64,000 bases of DNA from Janthinobacterium sp. PAMC25594 (GCF_019443505.1 NZ_CP080377.1:3782001-3846000); one strand, 5' to 3'. Positions 43,447 to 53,972 are shown, counted from the first letter of the stretch. Notes: generated from the sequence alone by a model not told the origin. Numbers and translations are program-made.

Positions 43447-44136
43447 ATGCGAATTGCCGTACTCGATAGCGACCATAGTCAGGCAGAACTGATCTGCCAG
43501 GTGCTCACCGCCGCCGGCCACGCTTGCCACGAGTTTCAGAGTGGCAAGGAAATGCTGGGGCAACTGCGCAAGGACAGTTGCGACATGCTCATCCTCGACT
43601 GGCATGTGAGCGATCTGGATGGCGCCGAAGTATTGCGCCGTGCCCGGGAAAAACTGGCGCCGAAGGCACCCGTGTTGTTTATGACCAACAGCTCGGGCGA
43701 AGACGATGTGGTGGCCGGCATGACGGCCGGCGCCGACGACTACATGATCAAGCCCTTGCGGCGCAGCGAACTGACGTTGCGCACCCAGGCGCTGCTGCGC
43801 GTGGCCTACCCGGCGCAGAATGGCGCCGAGTATTTGCAATTTGGTCATTACACGTTTGAAACCCGCCCCGGCCGCCTGCTGAAGGATGGCGAAGTGCTGG
43901 ACGTGACGCACAAGGAATTCGCCCTGGCGCTGCTGTTTTTCCGCAATATGGGCCGTCCCCTGTCGCGCGCCTACATCCACGAAGCCGTGTGGCAGCGCGA
44001 CACGGCCCTGCCCTCGCGCACCATGGATACCCACGTCTCGCGCGTGCGCAACAAGCTGCAGCTGAAACCGGAACACGGCTACCGCCTCGTGCCCGTCTAC
44101 AGTTATGGTTATCGCCTGGAAAAACTGGGCGGGTGA
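43447..44136 (+). CDS. OmpR/PhoB-family response regulator
   Basis: A 229-aa DNA-binding regulator. The receiver (1-120) has the acidic pair D7/D9, phospho-acceptor D51 in LILDWH, T80 and K102. The C-terminal winged helix (about 130-225) is of OmpR type ([33 protein letters not shown]). No histidine kinase lies next to it, so it is an orphan in this window. It precedes hemA by 92 bp on the same strand. Target genes unknown. Confidence 0.9.
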   Translation: MRIAVLDSDHSQAELICQVLTAAGHACHEFQSGKEMLGQLRKDSCDMLILDWHVSDLDGAEVLRRAREKLAPKAPVLFMTNSSGEDDVVAGMTAGADDYMIKPLRRSELTLRTQALLRVAYPAQNGAEYLQFGHYTFETRPGRLLKDGEVLDVTHKEFALALLFFRNMGRPLSRAYIHEAVWQRDTALPSRTMDTHVSRVRNKLQLKPEHGYRLVPVYSYGYRLEKLGG

Positions 44137-44228
44137 CGCCCACGCATCCGGGTGAAAACAGGCGAACTGCTCAAAGAGCGGGCACAAGGCGTTATAATGT
44201 CGGCATAAGAATTCCCAACAGCCCTGAA

Positions 44229-45503
44229 ATGCAACTGCTCGCCGTCGGCCTCAACCATACCACCGCTCCAGTGTCGCTCCGCGAACAGCTGGCGTTTGCG
44301 CCTGAGCATCTGGGTTCGGCGGTGATGGCGGCGCGCACCTGGTTCCAGCGCATCGACCTGCGCGACAACGACGAAGCGGCCATTCTCTCGACGTGTAACC
44401 GCACCGAGCTGTATGCGGCCAGCCATGTGCCGAACCCGCTCGATGCGGGCGCGCATTTCCTGGCCGATTATCACCAGCTCAATTACAGCGAGCTGCGCCC
44501 CCACTTATATATGCTGCCGCAGCACGATGCCGTGCGCCACACCTTCCGCGTCGCCTCCGGGCTCGATTCGATGGTGCTGGGCGAAACGCAGATCCTGGGG
44601 CAGATCAAGGACGCCATCCGCACGGCCGACGAGGCGGGCGGCCTGGGCACGTATCTGCACCAGTTGTTCCAGCGCAGCTTTTCGGTCGCCAAGGAAGTGC
44701 GCAGCAGCACGGAAATCGGCGCCCACAGCGTGTCCATGGCGGCCGCCGCCGTGCGCCTGTCGCAGCGCATCTTCGACAAGATCGCCGAGCAGAACGTGCT
44801 GTTCATCGGCGCCGGCGAAATGATCGAATTGTGCGCCACGCACTTTGCCGCGCAAAACCCGAAAAGCATCACGATTGCCAACCGCACCATGGAACGGGGC
44901 GAGGAACTGGCGCACCGCTTCAACGGCAAGGCCATCCGCCTGGCGGACTTGCCAGAAATGCTGCACCAGTTCGACATCGTCATCTCGTGCACGGCGTCAT
45001 CGTTACCGCTGCTGGGCCTGGGCCTGGTCGAGCGCGCCATCAAGGCGCGCCGCCACAAACCCATGTTCATGGTCGACCTGGCCGTGCCGCGCGACATCGA
45101 AGCGGAAGTGGGCCGCCTGAACGACGTCTTCCTGTACACGGTCGACGACCTGGGCAAGGTCGTGCAGACGGGACTGGAAAGCCGCCAGGCGGCCGTGGCG
45201 CAAGCCGAGGCCATCATCGAGACGCGCGTGCAATCGTTCATGAGCTGGGTCGATGACCGCGCCATGGTGCCCGTCATCCAGCATTTGCATGAAAACAGCG
45301 AAGCGCTGCGCCTGATGGAAGTCGAACGGGCGCGCAAGATGCTGGCCAAGGGCGCCGACATCGACGCCGTGCTGGAAGCGCTGTCGAAAGGCTTGACGGC
45401 CAAGTTCCTGCACGGCCCGCAGCAGGCGCTGCACCAGGCACAAGGCGACGAGCGCAAGCAGCTGGTCACCCTGCTGCCGAAACTGTTCCGCCCCCGCCGT
45501 TAG
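44229..45503 (+). CDS. hemA: Glutamyl-tRNA reductase
   Basis: A 424-aa enzyme for the first step of C5-pathway tetrapyrrole synthesis: glutamyl-tRNA to glutamate-1-semialdehyde with [19 protein letters not shown], the catalytic cysteine in [11 protein letters not shown] (about residue 50), [17 protein letters not shown] and the NADPH-binding [14 protein letters not shown] are intact; a dimerisation helix ends the protein. The start at 44229 ([12 protein letters not shown]) is standard. It begins hemA-prfA-(dsbB)-prmC. Confidence 0.96.
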   Translation: MQLLAVGLNHTTAPVSLREQLAFAPEHLGSAVMAARTWFQRIDLRDNDEAAILSTCNRTELYAASHVPNPLDAGAHFLADYHQLNYSELRPHLYMLPQHDAVRHTFRVASGLDSMVLGETQILGQIKDAIRTADEAGGLGTYLHQLFQRSFSVAKEVRSSTEIGAHSVSMAAAAVRLSQRIFDKIAEQNVLFIGAGEMIELCATHFAAQNPKSITIANRTMERGEELAHRFNGKAIRLADLPEMLHQFDIVISCTASSLPLLGLGLVERAIKARRHKPMFMVDLAVPRDIEAEVGRLNDVFLYTVDDLGKVVQTGLESRQAAVAQAEAIIETRVQSFMSWVDDRAMVPVIQHLHENSEALRLMEVERARKMLAKGADIDAVLEALSKGLTAKFLHGPQQALHQAQGDERKQLVTLLPKLFRPRR

Positions 45504-45590
45504 CGCAGCCCCGCTGGCCGCCCGCGCGCGGCCACCCCTGCCCGCCTGCCGGGCTTGCATCATTCCTACACTCTTTTACCGCGAATCGCT

Positions 45591-46667
45591 ATGAAACCAT
45601 CCATGCTGGGCAAACTCGATCAACTGGCGAACCGCCTGGTCGAACTCGACGAACTGCTGATGCACCCGGACGCCACGTCGAACATGGACAGTTACCGCAA
45701 GATGACGCGCGAGCACGCCGAACTGGGCCCGCTGGTGGCCCTGTACCATGCCTACCAGGAAGCGGGCAACGATATCGCCACGGCGCAAGAGATGCTGGGC
45801 GACCCGGACATGAAGGAATTCGCGCAGGAAGAGATCGAGGCGGCGAAAGCCACCATGGCGCGCCTGGAACGCGAATTGCAAACCATGCTGCTGCCGAAGG
45901 ATGTCAATGACGAGCGCAATATCTTCCTGGAAATTCGTGCCGGCACGGGCGGCGATGAATCGGCCCTGTTCGCCGGCGATTTATTACGCATGTACTCGCG
46001 CTTTGCCGAACGCAACCGCTGGCAGGTGGAACTCGTGTCGTCGTCCGACTCCGACCTGGGCGGCTACCGCGAAGTGATCGTGCGCGTGGTCGGCAATGGC
46101 GCGTATTCGAAGCTGAAATTCGAGTCGGGCGGCCACCGCGTGCAGCGCGTGCCGGCCACGGAAACGCAGGGCCGCATCCATACGTCGGCCTGCACGGTGG
46201 CCGTGATGCCGGAAGCCGATGAAGTCGAAGACGTCAACATCAACCCGGCCGACCTGCGCATCGACACCTACCGCGCCTCGGGCGCGGGCGGACAGCACAT
46301 CAACAAGACCGATTCGGCCGTGCGCATCACCCACTTGCCCACCGGTATCGTAGTGGAGTGCCAGGATGACCGCAGCCAGCACAAGAACAAGGCGCAAGCG
46401 ATGAAAGTGCTGGCCGCGCGCATCAAGGACGTGCAATTGCGCGAGCAGCAGTCGAAGGAAGCGGCCACGCGCAAGAGCCTGATCGGCTCGGGCGATCGCA
46501 GCGAGCGCATCCGCACTTATAATTTCCCGCAGGGCCGGCTGACGGACCACCGCATCAATCTGACCTTGTATAAGCTGGACTTCATCATGGACGGCGATTT
46601 GACGGATTTGACGAATGCGCTGGCGGCGGAGCATCAGGCGGAACTGCTGGCTGCTTTAGGCGACTAA
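45591..46667 (+). CDS. prfA: Peptide chain release factor 1
   Basis: A 358-aa release factor recognising UAA and UAG. The PxT codon-recognition motif is PAT in [10 protein letters not shown] and the peptidyl-hydrolysis motif GGQ is in [16 protein letters not shown]; its glutamine is the target of PrmC encoded 0.7 kb downstream. The ATG at 45591 gives the usual [12 protein letters not shown]. 87 bp from hemA. Confidence 0.96.
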   Translation: MKPSMLGKLDQLANRLVELDELLMHPDATSNMDSYRKMTREHAELGPLVALYHAYQEAGNDIATAQEMLGDPDMKEFAQEEIEAAKATMARLERELQTMLLPKDVNDERNIFLEIRAGTGGDESALFAGDLLRMYSRFAERNRWQVELVSSSDSDLGGYREVIVRVVGNGAYSKLKFESGGHRVQRVPATETQGRIHTSACTVAVMPEADEVEDVNINPADLRIDTYRASGAGGQHINKTDSAVRITHLPTGIVVECQDDRSQHKNKAQAMKVLAARIKDVQLREQQSKEAATRKSLIGSGDRSERIRTYNFPQGRLTDHRINLTLYKLDFIMDGDLTDLTNALAAEHQAELLAALGD

Positions 46668-46683
46668 ACGCTGGCGCCGTTGT

Positions 46684-46789
46684 GTCGGCTTACGCTGCGC
46701 TAAGCCGACCTACGCCGTCCTACGCCGACCTACGCCGTCCTACGCCGCAATTTGTAGGTCGGCTTAGCGCGCAGCGCGTAAGCCGACAG
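46684..46789. repeat. REP-like doublet, family A, with 10-bp tandem repeats
   Basis: Two family-A palindromes in opposite orientation (GTCGGCTTACGCTGCGCTAA at 46684 and GTAGGTCGGCTTAGCGCGCA at 46754) flank four tandem copies of a 10-bp unit TACGCCGTCC/TACGCCGACC (46711-46750, the last one degenerate). The units match the end of the palindrome, so they probably arose by slippage. It fills most of the prfA-dsbB gap. Confidence 0.8.
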
Positions 46790-46871
46790 CTTTAAGTAGC
46801 GGCTAAGCAATAAAAATCCGGCCTTGTGCGAAAATGACCAGCTCGATTCCATCCACCTCACCGTGTCGCCC

Positions 46872-47342
46872 ATGAAAAATTCACGCACCGTCCTCCTGTT
46901 GATCGCCGCCCTGTGTTTCCTGATGCTGGGCGTGGCCATGTATTTGCAGCATGCCATGAACATGGCGCCGTGCCCGCTGTGCGTGATCCAGCGCTACCTG
47001 TTCCTCGCCATCGGCATCGCCTGCCTGGCTGGCGCGGCCGCCAACCGACCGAAAATCGGCGCCGGCATCGGCGTATTGGCGGCCCTGGGCGGCCTGGGCG
47101 TGGGCGCCAAGCATTTGTACGTGCTGGCCCATCCCGGCTTCTCGTGCGGCATCGACCCGGTGGAAACGGCGCTGAACAAGGTCTTCACGGCCGAACTCAT
47201 GCCGTTCATGTTTGAATCGTATGGCGCCTGCGAAAACGCCGGCGAGCCATTTTTCGGCCTGTCGATCCCACAATGGGCGTTCGCCTGGTTCGCCATTTTT
47301 ACCGTAGGCCTGCTGTGGACACTGCTGCGCCGCAAGAAATAA
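46872..47342 (+). CDS. dsbB: Disulfide bond formation protein DsbB
   Basis: A 156-aa inner-membrane quinone reductase that reoxidises DsbA. Four membrane helices; the first periplasmic cysteine pair is in PCPLC (about residues 36-40) and the second in SCGID and GACENAG. The start at 46872 (MKNSRTVLLLIAALCF) is placed at the first helix. It stands between prfA and prmC, an unusual position, with repeats on its upstream side. Confidence 0.94.
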   Translation: MKNSRTVLLLIAALCFLMLGVAMYLQHAMNMAPCPLCVIQRYLFLAIGIACLAGAAANRPKIGAGIGVLAALGGLGVGAKHLYVLAHPGFSCGIDPVETALNKVFTAELMPFMFESYGACENAGEPFFGLSIPQWAFAWFAIFTVGLLWTLLRRKK

Positions 47343-47352
47343 TAGACTATCC

Positions 47353-48183
47353 ATGCCAGAAACACTGATCCCCGCCGGCAGCACTGTCGGCGCCCTGCAA
47401 ATCCGTCCACTGCTCGATCCGCTCGACAACCGCATCCTGCTGGGCCACGCGCTGGGCCTGTCGCGCGTCAGCTTGATCACGCAATCGGAGCGTGTGCTCA
47501 CTTCCGATGAAGCCGAACGTTTATCAGGCTTGCTGGCGCGCCGCCTGCAAGGCGAGCCGATCGCCTACATCGTCGGCCAACGCGAATTCTTCGGCCTGCC
47601 GTTCGCAGTCAACGACGCCGTGCTGATTCCCCGCCCCGACACGGAAGTGCTGGTGGAACTGGCGCTCGAGCGCCTGCCGCCTGGCGGACGGGTGCTCGAC
47701 ATGGGCACGGGCAGCGGCGCCATCGCCGTCGCGCTGGCGTACACGCGGCCCGACGCCGTCGTCACGGCCCTGGACGTCAGCAGCACGGCCCTGGCCGTGG
47801 CGCGCCGCAACGCCAGCGCCAACGGCGTCAACATCACCTTCATGGCCAGCGACTGGTTCGAAGTGCTGGGCACGGAAAAATTCGACCTGATCGTCTCGAA
47901 TCCCCCCTACATCGCCAGCGGCGACCGCCACCTGGCCGAAGGCGATTTGCGCTTCGAGCCGGTCGGTGCGCTGACCGACCACGCGGACGGCCTGTCGGCC
48001 CTGCGCACCATCGTCTCCGGCGCCGCGCGTCACTTGGCGTCGGGCGCCTGGCTGCTGATGGAGCACGGCTATGACCAGGCGGCATCCGTGCGCGGCTTGC
48101 TGGCCGACGCCGGCTACAGCAAAGTACAAAGCTGGCGCGACCTGGCCGGCATCGAGCGCGTCAGCGGCGCCCGCCTGGGCTGA
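47353..48183 (+). CDS. prmC: Release factor glutamine methyltransferase PrmC
   Basis: A 276-aa S-adenosylmethionine-dependent enzyme that methylates the GGQ glutamine of release factors. An N-terminal helical domain (1-85) precedes the Rossmann fold with VLDMGTGSGAIAVALAY (about 113-129) and the catalytic NPPYIAS motif (about 184-190). 10 bp after dsbB, so the two are co-transcribed; its substrate gene prfA lies just before. Confidence 0.95.
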   Translation: MPETLIPAGSTVGALQIRPLLDPLDNRILLGHALGLSRVSLITQSERVLTSDEAERLSGLLARRLQGEPIAYIVGQREFFGLPFAVNDAVLIPRPDTEVLVELALERLPPGGRVLDMGTGSGAIAVALAYTRPDAVVTALDVSSTALAVARRNASANGVNITFMASDWFEVLGTEKFDLIVSNPPYIASGDRHLAEGDLRFEPVGALTDHADGLSALRTIVSGAARHLASGAWLLMEHGYDQAASVRGLLADAGYSKVQSWRDLAGIERVSGARLG

Positions 48184-48398
48184 CCGTTGCCACCTGCGCA
48201 AAGCTTGACCCAGTGGCGCGCCAGATCCCCCGCAGTTTGTTAAAATATCAAGCGAATTCCTGACCGAAGCGCCGCCCCTCTTGCCCGGGGCGGACGCTGG
48301 CGACGCGGCGTTTTTTGGGCCGGCGCCGACGCATTTGCCAAAATTCGGTTAATCTCAGCACAAATTATTTATATGCTGCACAAGAAAGGAAGCTCAAA

Positions 48399-50000
48399 TT
48401 GCCCAACCTGTTGACTCGCCGCCTGGCATTGCTGACCGAAGATGCCAACCGCGCGCTGCTGGGCGGCTTGCGCGGCATCGAGCGTGAAACCCTGCGCGTC
48501 GACCATGCCGGCCAACTGGCTTCCACGCCCCACCCCGCCGCCCTGGGCTCGGCGCTGACGCACCCTGAAATCACCACCGACTACGCCGAAGCGCTGCTCG
48601 AATTCATCACACCGGCTGAAAGCGACATCGCCGTCACGCTCGACAAGCTCGATACCGTGCACCGCCACGCCTACAGCCGCCTCGGTGACGAGTTGCTGTG
48701 GAGCCAGTCGATGCCGTGCCAGCTGCCGCCTGAGGAGGATATCGAGATCGCCAACTACGGCAGCTCGAACATGGGCATGCTCAAGCACGTCTACCGGCGC
48801 GGCCTGGCCTTGCGCTACGGCAAGGCCATGCAATGCATCGCCGGCATCCACTACAACTATTCGCTCGACGAACAGCTGTGGCAAGTGCTCGCCAGCAACC
48901 CGGACACCAGCGCCAGCCCGCAACACGCGGCGGCCACGCCGCAAGACGTGCAGTCGGAAAGCTATTTGGCGACGATCCGCAATTTCCGCCGCTACAGCTG
49001 GCTGCTGATGTACCTGTTCGGCACCTCGCCGGCGCTGTCCAGCGGTTTCCTGCGCGGCCGCGCGCACAAGCTCGACACCTTGTCCGGCGACACCCTGTTC
49101 CTGCCCTACGCCACCAGCCTGCGCATGAGCGACCTCGGTTACCAGAACGATGCCCAGTCGGGTCTGCGCCCGCACGAAAACAGCCTGGAAGACTACGTCA
49201 GCGCCCTCACGCATGCCGTCAACGACCCGTATCCGCCGTATGCGGCGCTGGGCACAAAGAAGGATGGCGAGTGGATTCAATTGTCCACCAACGTGCTGCA
49301 GATCGAAAATGAATACTATTCGACCATCCGCCCGAAGCGCGTGATCCGCACGGGCGAGCGCCCGATCCAGGCCCTGTGCCTGCGCGGCGTGCAATACATC
49401 GAAGTGCGCTGCATGGATGTCGACCCGTTCGAACCGGTCGGCATCAGCCTGGAAACGGGCCGCTTCCTCGACGCGTTCTTGCTGTTCTGCGCGCTCGACG
49501 ACAGTGCGCCGATTTCTGCCGAGCAAAGCGCCTGCTACACGCACAATTTTGCCCGCACCGTCAAGGAAGGCCGCACGCCGGGCCTGACCTTGCGCCGCGA
49601 TGGCGCAGACATCACCCTGCAAGCGTGGGGCGAAGAATTGCTGGCGCGCATCGCCCCCGTGGCGGCCATGCTCGATGCGCGCATTGGCGGCACGGCGCAT
49701 GCGGACAGCCTGGCGGCGCAGGCGGCCAAACTGGCCGACCCGGACGCGACGCCATCGGCCAAGGTATTGGCTGAACTGCGCGCCAATGGCGGCTCGTTTG
49801 CCGCCTTCGGCCTGCGCCAGAGCGAACGCCACGCCGCCTACTTCCGCGCGCAGCCGGCAAGCAAGGAACAAAGCGCGTATTTCGACGCGATGGCCGCCAG
49901 CTCGCTGGCCGAGCAGCGCGCCATGGAAGCGGCGCCCGCCGGCAGCTTCGACGATTTCGTCGCCGCCTACCGCGCCAGCACCCTTTGTTCACACACCTGA
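48399..50000 (+). CDS. gshA: Glutamate-cysteine ligase
   Basis: A 533-aa enzyme joining glutamate and cysteine with ATP, the first step of glutathione synthesis. It belongs to the proteobacterial GshA class: [59 protein letters not shown] and [17 protein letters not shown] align with the E. coli enzyme. Start: TTG at 48399 with AAGGA 8 nt upstream; no ATG is available in frame nearby. A GC-rich hairpin (about 48272-48293) precedes it. The 215-bp gap from prmC holds no gene. The following amidohydrolase gene starts 19 bp after its stop. Confidence 0.93.
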   Translation: MPNLLTRRLALLTEDANRALLGGLRGIERETLRVDHAGQLASTPHPAALGSALTHPEITTDYAEALLEFITPAESDIAVTLDKLDTVHRHAYSRLGDELLWSQSMPCQLPPEEDIEIANYGSSNMGMLKHVYRRGLALRYGKAMQCIAGIHYNYSLDEQLWQVLASNPDTSASPQHAAATPQDVQSESYLATIRNFRRYSWLLMYLFGTSPALSSGFLRGRAHKLDTLSGDTLFLPYATSLRMSDLGYQNDAQSGLRPHENSLEDYVSALTHAVNDPYPPYAALGTKKDGEWIQLSTNVLQIENEYYSTIRPKRVIRTGERPIQALCLRGVQYIEVRCMDVDPFEPVGISLETGRFLDAFLLFCALDDSAPISAEQSACYTHNFARTVKEGRTPGLTLRRDGADITLQAWGEELLARIAPVAAMLDARIGGTAHADSLAAQAAKLADPDATPSAKVLAELRANGGSFAAFGLRQSERHAAYFRAQPASKEQSAYFDAMAASSLAEQRAMEAAPAGSFDDFVAAYRASTLCSHT

Positions 50001-50019
50001 CCTTGCGAAAAATGCCCCG

Positions 50020-51063
50020 ATGCTGACCTTCTACAATGAATTGCACAGCCAGCACCGGGGCCGCTTCGAAATGTTTCGCGGCACCCTGGTGCCCTGCTTC
50101 GAGACGCCCGAACGGGCCGACATGGTGGTGGCCGAACTGGGACGGCGCAACCTGGGCCGCATCGTCACGCCGCACGGTGTACCGCTGACCTCACTGGAGC
50201 GCATCCACACGCCCCGTTACCTGCACTTCCTGCGCCACGCCTGGCACGACTGGCTGGCGCTCGACCCGGACAATGCCAACAAGGATGCCTTGCCCTCCGT
50301 GTGGCCCGTGCGCACCTTGCGCAGCGATATCGAACCGGACGACTTCACGGCCAAGCTGGGCCTGTATTCGATGGACAACGGCACGCCGCTGACGGCCGGT
50401 ACGTGGACGGCGGCCAAGACGGGCGCCGACTGCGCCGTCAACGCGGCCCACGCGCTGCGCCTGGGCGAGCGCGCCACGTTCGCCCTGACGCGCCCGCCGG
50501 GCCACCATGCGGGCAGCGATTTCTTTGGCGGCTACTGTTTTCTGAACAACGCGGCCCTGGCCGCGCAGCACCTGCTCGACGACGGCGCCAGCAAGGTCGC
50601 CATCCTCGATATCGATTACCACCACGGCAACGGCACCCAAAGCATCTTTTATGCGCGCAACGACGTGCTGTTCGCCTCGATCCACGCCGACCCGCGCAGC
50701 GAATACCCGTTTTACCTGGGCCACGCCGATGAGACGGGCAGCGGCGCCGGGCTCGGCTACAACGTCAACCTGCCGCTGCCGGCCGGCAGCACCACGGCCA
50801 GCTGGTTCGCCGCGCTGGAAACGGCTTGCCTGCGCATCAAGATGTACGCGCCCGACGCGCTGGTGGTGTCGCTCGGGGTCGACACCTTCGTCGGCGACCC
50901 GCTGTCGCACTTCGCCCTGCAAAGCGGCGACTACCTGCGCGTGGGCGAACGCCTGGCCCATCTGAACCTGCCCACCGCCTTCATCCTCGAAGGCGGCTAT
51001 GCGGTCAGGGAACTGGGCATCAATGTGGTGAACGTGCTCGAAGGTTTTGAGACGGCGGAGTAG
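50020..51063 (+). CDS. Histone-deacetylase-family acetylpolyamine amidohydrolase
   Basis: A 347-aa zinc hydrolase of the arginase/deacetylase fold. The active-site histidine pair in RPPGHHAGSD, the zinc ligands in DIDYHHGNGT (Asp, His) and the third in GVDTFVGDPLS (Asp), and the closing EGGYAVRE are intact. Length and motifs fit acetylpolyamine amidohydrolases, which deacetylate acetylputrescine, -cadaverine or -spermidine. Close to gshA (19 bp), perhaps co-transcribed. A palindromic repeat follows the stop codon. Confidence 0.88.
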   Translation: MLTFYNELHSQHRGRFEMFRGTLVPCFETPERADMVVAELGRRNLGRIVTPHGVPLTSLERIHTPRYLHFLRHAWHDWLALDPDNANKDALPSVWPVRTLRSDIEPDDFTAKLGLYSMDNGTPLTAGTWTAAKTGADCAVNAAHALRLGERATFALTRPPGHHAGSDFFGGYCFLNNAALAAQHLLDDGASKVAILDIDYHHGNGTQSIFYARNDVLFASIHADPRSEYPFYLGHADETGSGAGLGYNVNLPLPAGSTTASWFAALETACLRIKMYAPDALVVSLGVDTFVGDPLSHFALQSGDYLRVGERLAHLNLPTAFILEGGYAVRELGINVVNVLEGFETAE

Positions 51064-51075
51064 GCCGGTGGTGAT

Positions 51076-51110
51076 GTCGGCTTACGCCCTGGCGGGCTAA
51101 GCCGACCTAC
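51076..51110. repeat. REP-like palindrome, family A, copy overlapping a gene end
   Basis: GTCGGCTTACGCCC-TG-GCGGGCTAAGCCGAC. Its right end contains the TAG stop codon of the LytTR regulator gene (51107-51109, minus strand), so the repeat defines that C-terminus. Confidence 0.78.
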
Positions 51111-51889
51111 ATATTCCGGAACAGCGCCATGAACGGCTGGCTCACGGCCAGGGTTTCCGGCCGCGTTTTCAGGCGCAAGACGCCGCGTCCCACCTCGTCG
51201 CGCGTGACCGACGCCACCATCTTCATGTTGACGATGGTGGAGCGGTGGATCTGCTTGAAAATGGCCGGATCGAGCACGTCGAGCAGTTCGCGTATCGGCT
51301 TGCGCAGCAGCGCCTCGCCGTCCGCCGTCATGACGGCCGTGTACTTGGTATCGGACTGAAAATAGGCGATGTCTTCCACCATGATCAGGCGCGTATCCTT
51401 GCCGCTGCTGGCCGTCAGCCACACCAGCGGCGGCGACTTGGCCGCCGCCGGCAAGGCGCTGCTCAATTGCTGCAGCAAGCCGGCCAGCGCGCCGTCGCCC
51501 GCCTGTCCCTTGCCGGCCCGCGCCTGCACGCGCTGCAAGGTCGCCCGCAGACGCTCGCGGGCGATGGGTTTCAATAAATAGTCGACGGCGCCCTTGTCGA
51601 AGGCATCGATCGCGTACTGGTCATAGGCGGTAACGAACACCACCTGGGTGCCGGGACTCGCTTCGAGCGCGCCAGCCGCCACTTCCAGCCCCGTCAGGCC
51701 CGGCATGCGGATGTCGAGGAAGGCGACGTCGGGGCGCAGGGTGGCGATGGCGTCGAGCGCCGTGCCGCCGTCGTCGCAGGCGGCGACGATGCGCAAGCCA
51801 GGCCACTCTTCGGCCAGCAGGGCCACCAGCGCATCGCGCAGCAGGGTTTCATCTTCGGCGATGACGCAGCTCATCTCAGGCGGATGCAT
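51107..51889 (-). CDS. LytTR-family response regulator
   Basis: A 260-aa regulator. The receiver (about 6-125) has phospho-acceptor D59 in FLDIRMPG and lysine in LLKPIARERL. A linker (125-155) leads to a LytTR DNA-binding domain (about 160-255: LIMVEDIAYFQSDTKYTAVM, FKQIHRSTIVNMKMVASVTR). AGGAG 6 nt before the ATG at 51889 supports this start. Its first codons overlap the end of the sensor gene by 14 bp. Such pairs often control cell-wall, autolysis or metabolite-uptake genes; targets here are unknown. Confidence 0.92.
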   Translation of the reverse strand: MHPPEMSCVIAEDETLLRDALVALLAEEWPGLRIVAACDDGGTALDAIATLRPDVAFLDIRMPGLTGLEVAAGALEASPGTQVVFVTAYDQYAIDAFDKGAVDYLLKPIARERLRATLQRVQARAGKGQAGDGALAGLLQQLSSALPAAAKSPPLVWLTASSGKDTRLIMVEDIAYFQSDTKYTAVMTADGEALLRKPIRELLDVLDPAIFKQIHRSTIVNMKMVASVTRDEVGRGVLRLKTRPETLAVSQPFMALFRNM

Positions 51890-53141
51890 ACGACACTCCT
51901 TGCGCCGTGCTGTCCGGCACCGTGATGGTGGCCGTCACGCCATCGGGGAAGTTGGCGACGATGGCAAACGCGGCGGTATTGCCGTAGATCAAGCGCAGGC
52001 GCTCACGCACATTGCGCAGGCCGATGCCCGTGCCGGCACCGTCGTCGCTGAAGCCCTTGCCATCGTCGGCCACCGTGACGATCACCGTGCCGTCACCGCT
52101 GCGCGCCATGATCCAGATCGTGCCGCCGCCGCTTTTCGGCTCCAGGCCGTGCTTGATGGCGTTTTCCACCAGCGTTTGCAACATCATCGGCGGCAGCTCC
52201 GCCTGACGCAGGTATTGCGGCACCTCGATCTGCAGGTTCAGGCGTCCGCCCATGCGGATTTTCAAAATATCGAGGTAGGCGCGCGCGCGTTCCAGCTCCG
52301 TGCCCAGGGTCGACATGGCTTGCTCCGTGCGCGGCAGCGAGTGGCGCAGGTACAGGATCAGGTTGCCCAGCATCTCGTCGGCGCGCACGGGATCGCTGCG
52401 CGTGAGCAGCTGCGCGCTGGCCAGCGTGTTGTACAGGAAGTGCGGCTCGACCTGCGCGTGCAGCAGGCTCAGCTTGGCCACCGTGAGTTCCTTTTCCGTC
52501 ACCGTCTGGCGCGCCTCGGCCTGCTCGCCGCGCCGACGCTGCGCCACGCGGCGCGTCATCGCCCGCGTCACCGCTTCCGCATTTTCCAGGTTGCTGCCAT
52601 GGTCGACGAGGAACCAGTCGGTCCAGGCATTGCGCGCCGGCTCGCAGATCAGCGTCACGCTGCCCGCCTCGCCATTCGGCGTGACGGTGGCGAGGATCTG
52701 GTTCGGCCGCGGCTCCAGGAAACCCAGCACGCGCATGCGGGGCAAGCCCGTGTGCGTGTACGGCGCGGCGCGGCGCACTCTGGCCTGCACCTGCAGGCTG
52801 TCGCGCGCGCTTTCGACCACTTCGCTGCCCGGCAATTCGCGGATGGCCGCGTCGATCATGTCGAACACCTCGCCCGCCTCGAACGGGATCTCGATCTGAC
52901 GCCGCTGGCGGCTCGACAGAGTGCTGGCATTGACGGCACCGGCGATCAGGCGCACGCGCCGCACATGCGAAAATGCATTCGTGATGACGGCGCTGGCCAG
53001 CAGCGCGCCGACGATGACAAAGAAGCCTTCCGTATGCCCGAAGATATAGCGCAGGAAATTCTCCACCAGGATTGCCGTGGCGATGATGTAGGTGAGCATC
53101 GTGGCCAAGGTGATGCGCAGGATAAAGAAGAGGCTAGTCAT
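51876..53141 (-). CDS. LytS-type sensor histidine kinase
   Basis: A 421-aa membrane kinase. Two membrane helices near the N-terminus (about 3-28 and 37-58) with almost no periplasmic loop, a cytoplasmic region of unknown type (about 60-215), the phosphorylation motif LLHAQVEPHFLYNTLASAQL with its histidine (about residue 234) and an ATPase domain (NAIKHGL, DDGKGFSDDG, GIGLRNVRERL). AAGGA lies 7 nt before the ATG at 53141. The signal is probably sensed in the membrane. Translationally coupled to the LytTR regulator. Confidence 0.92.
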   Translation of the reverse strand: MTSLFFILRITLATMLTYIIATAILVENFLRYIFGHTEGFFVIVGALLASAVITNAFSHVRRVRLIAGAVNASTLSSRQRRQIEIPFEAGEVFDMIDAAIRELPGSEVVESARDSLQVQARVRRAAPYTHTGLPRMRVLGFLEPRPNQILATVTPNGEAGSVTLICEPARNAWTDWFLVDHGSNLENAEAVTRAMTRRVAQRRRGEQAEARQTVTEKELTVAKLSLLHAQVEPHFLYNTLASAQLLTRSDPVRADEMLGNLILYLRHSLPRTEQAMSTLGTELERARAYLDILKIRMGGRLNLQIEVPQYLRQAELPPMMLQTLVENAIKHGLEPKSGGGTIWIMARSGDGTVIVTVADDGKGFSDDGAGTGIGLRNVRERLRLIYGNTAAFAIVANFPDGVTATITVPDSTAQGVSYASA

Positions 53142-53282
53142 GATTTTTTCCTTGGGGTTTGAAGTGGGCCCAGCATAACCATCGCCCCCGGCGACGGTGG
53201 CCATTATGCGATGGAAGGGCAATACTGGCGACAAAGGCATCAAAATAAAGCACAAATCTCATCGCCTGAAAATAAAATCGCT

Positions 53283-53297
53283 TGCAATTAAATAGTG
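53283..53297. promoter_or_regulatory. Possible OhrR operator upstream of ohr
   Basis: TGCAATTAAATAGTG agrees with the OhrR box TACAATTAAATTGTA at 12 of 15 positions. It is 128 bp upstream of ohr. OhrR itself is not in the window, and AT-rich matches occur by chance. Confidence 0.35.
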
Positions 53298-53425
53298 CAC
53301 GATATATATTGAGCACATGGACGCCGGCAATCGCTTCTGCAGACGGGCATCCTGGGGCAGTAGCCCATGAAACAAGTAGCACACTATTTAGTCGTTAACT
53401 ATTTAATTTACTCAAGGAAACCATC

Positions 53426-53851
53426 ATGTCGATCAAACAAGTCCTGTACCGCGCACAAGCCACCGCCACCGGAGGCCGCGAAGGCCGTGCCGTGTCGTCC
53501 GACAATGTGCTGGACGTCAAGCTGACCACGCCGAAAGAACTGGGCGGCAATGGCGCCGTGGGCACCAATCCGGAACAACTGTTCGCCGCCGGCTACTCGG
53601 CCTGCTTCATCGGCGCCATGAAATTCGTCGGTGGCCGCGACAAGATCGCCTTGCCGGCAGACCTGTCCATCGAAGGCAACGTCGGCATCGGCGCCATCGA
53701 CACGGGCTTCGGCATCGAAGTGGAACTGAAAATTTCGCTGCCGGGCATGGAGCGCGCCGCCGCCGAAGCGCTGGTCGCCGCCGCCCACATCGTGTGCCCT
53801 TACTCGAACGCCACGCGCGGCAACATCGACGTCACCCTGACGATCGTCTGA
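53426..53851 (+). CDS. ohr: Organic hydroperoxide resistance protein
   Basis: A 141-aa OsmC-family peroxidase that reduces organic hydroperoxides with lipoyl thiols. The two catalytic cysteines are in [11 protein letters not shown] (about residue 60) and [12 protein letters not shown] (about 124), and the arginine [11 protein letters not shown] is present. AAGGA precedes the ATG at 53426. A strong terminator follows at 53886. The sensor pair on its left reads in the other direction. Confidence 0.94.
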   Translation: MSIKQVLYRAQATATGGREGRAVSSDNVLDVKLTTPKELGGNGAVGTNPEQLFAAGYSACFIGAMKFVGGRDKIALPADLSIEGNVGIGAIDTGFGIEVELKISLPGMERAAAEALVAAAHIVCPYSNATRGNIDVTLTIV

Positions 53852-53885
53852 GCGCACCTGGCATCAGTTGCTGCGCGTCACCATC

Positions 53886-53923
53886 AAAACCGCACTGCCA
53901 TGTAGGCAGCGCGGTTTTTTTTT
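53886..53923 (+). terminator. Rho-independent terminator of ohr
   Basis: ACCGC/GCGGT and CTGCC/GGCAG stems around a small loop, then T9, 35 bp past the ohr stop codon. Confidence 0.88.
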
Positions 53924-53972
53924 CACGTGTCCCTTTAGAATGACGCTCTTTTCCTGATTTTTCGGAGTACGC

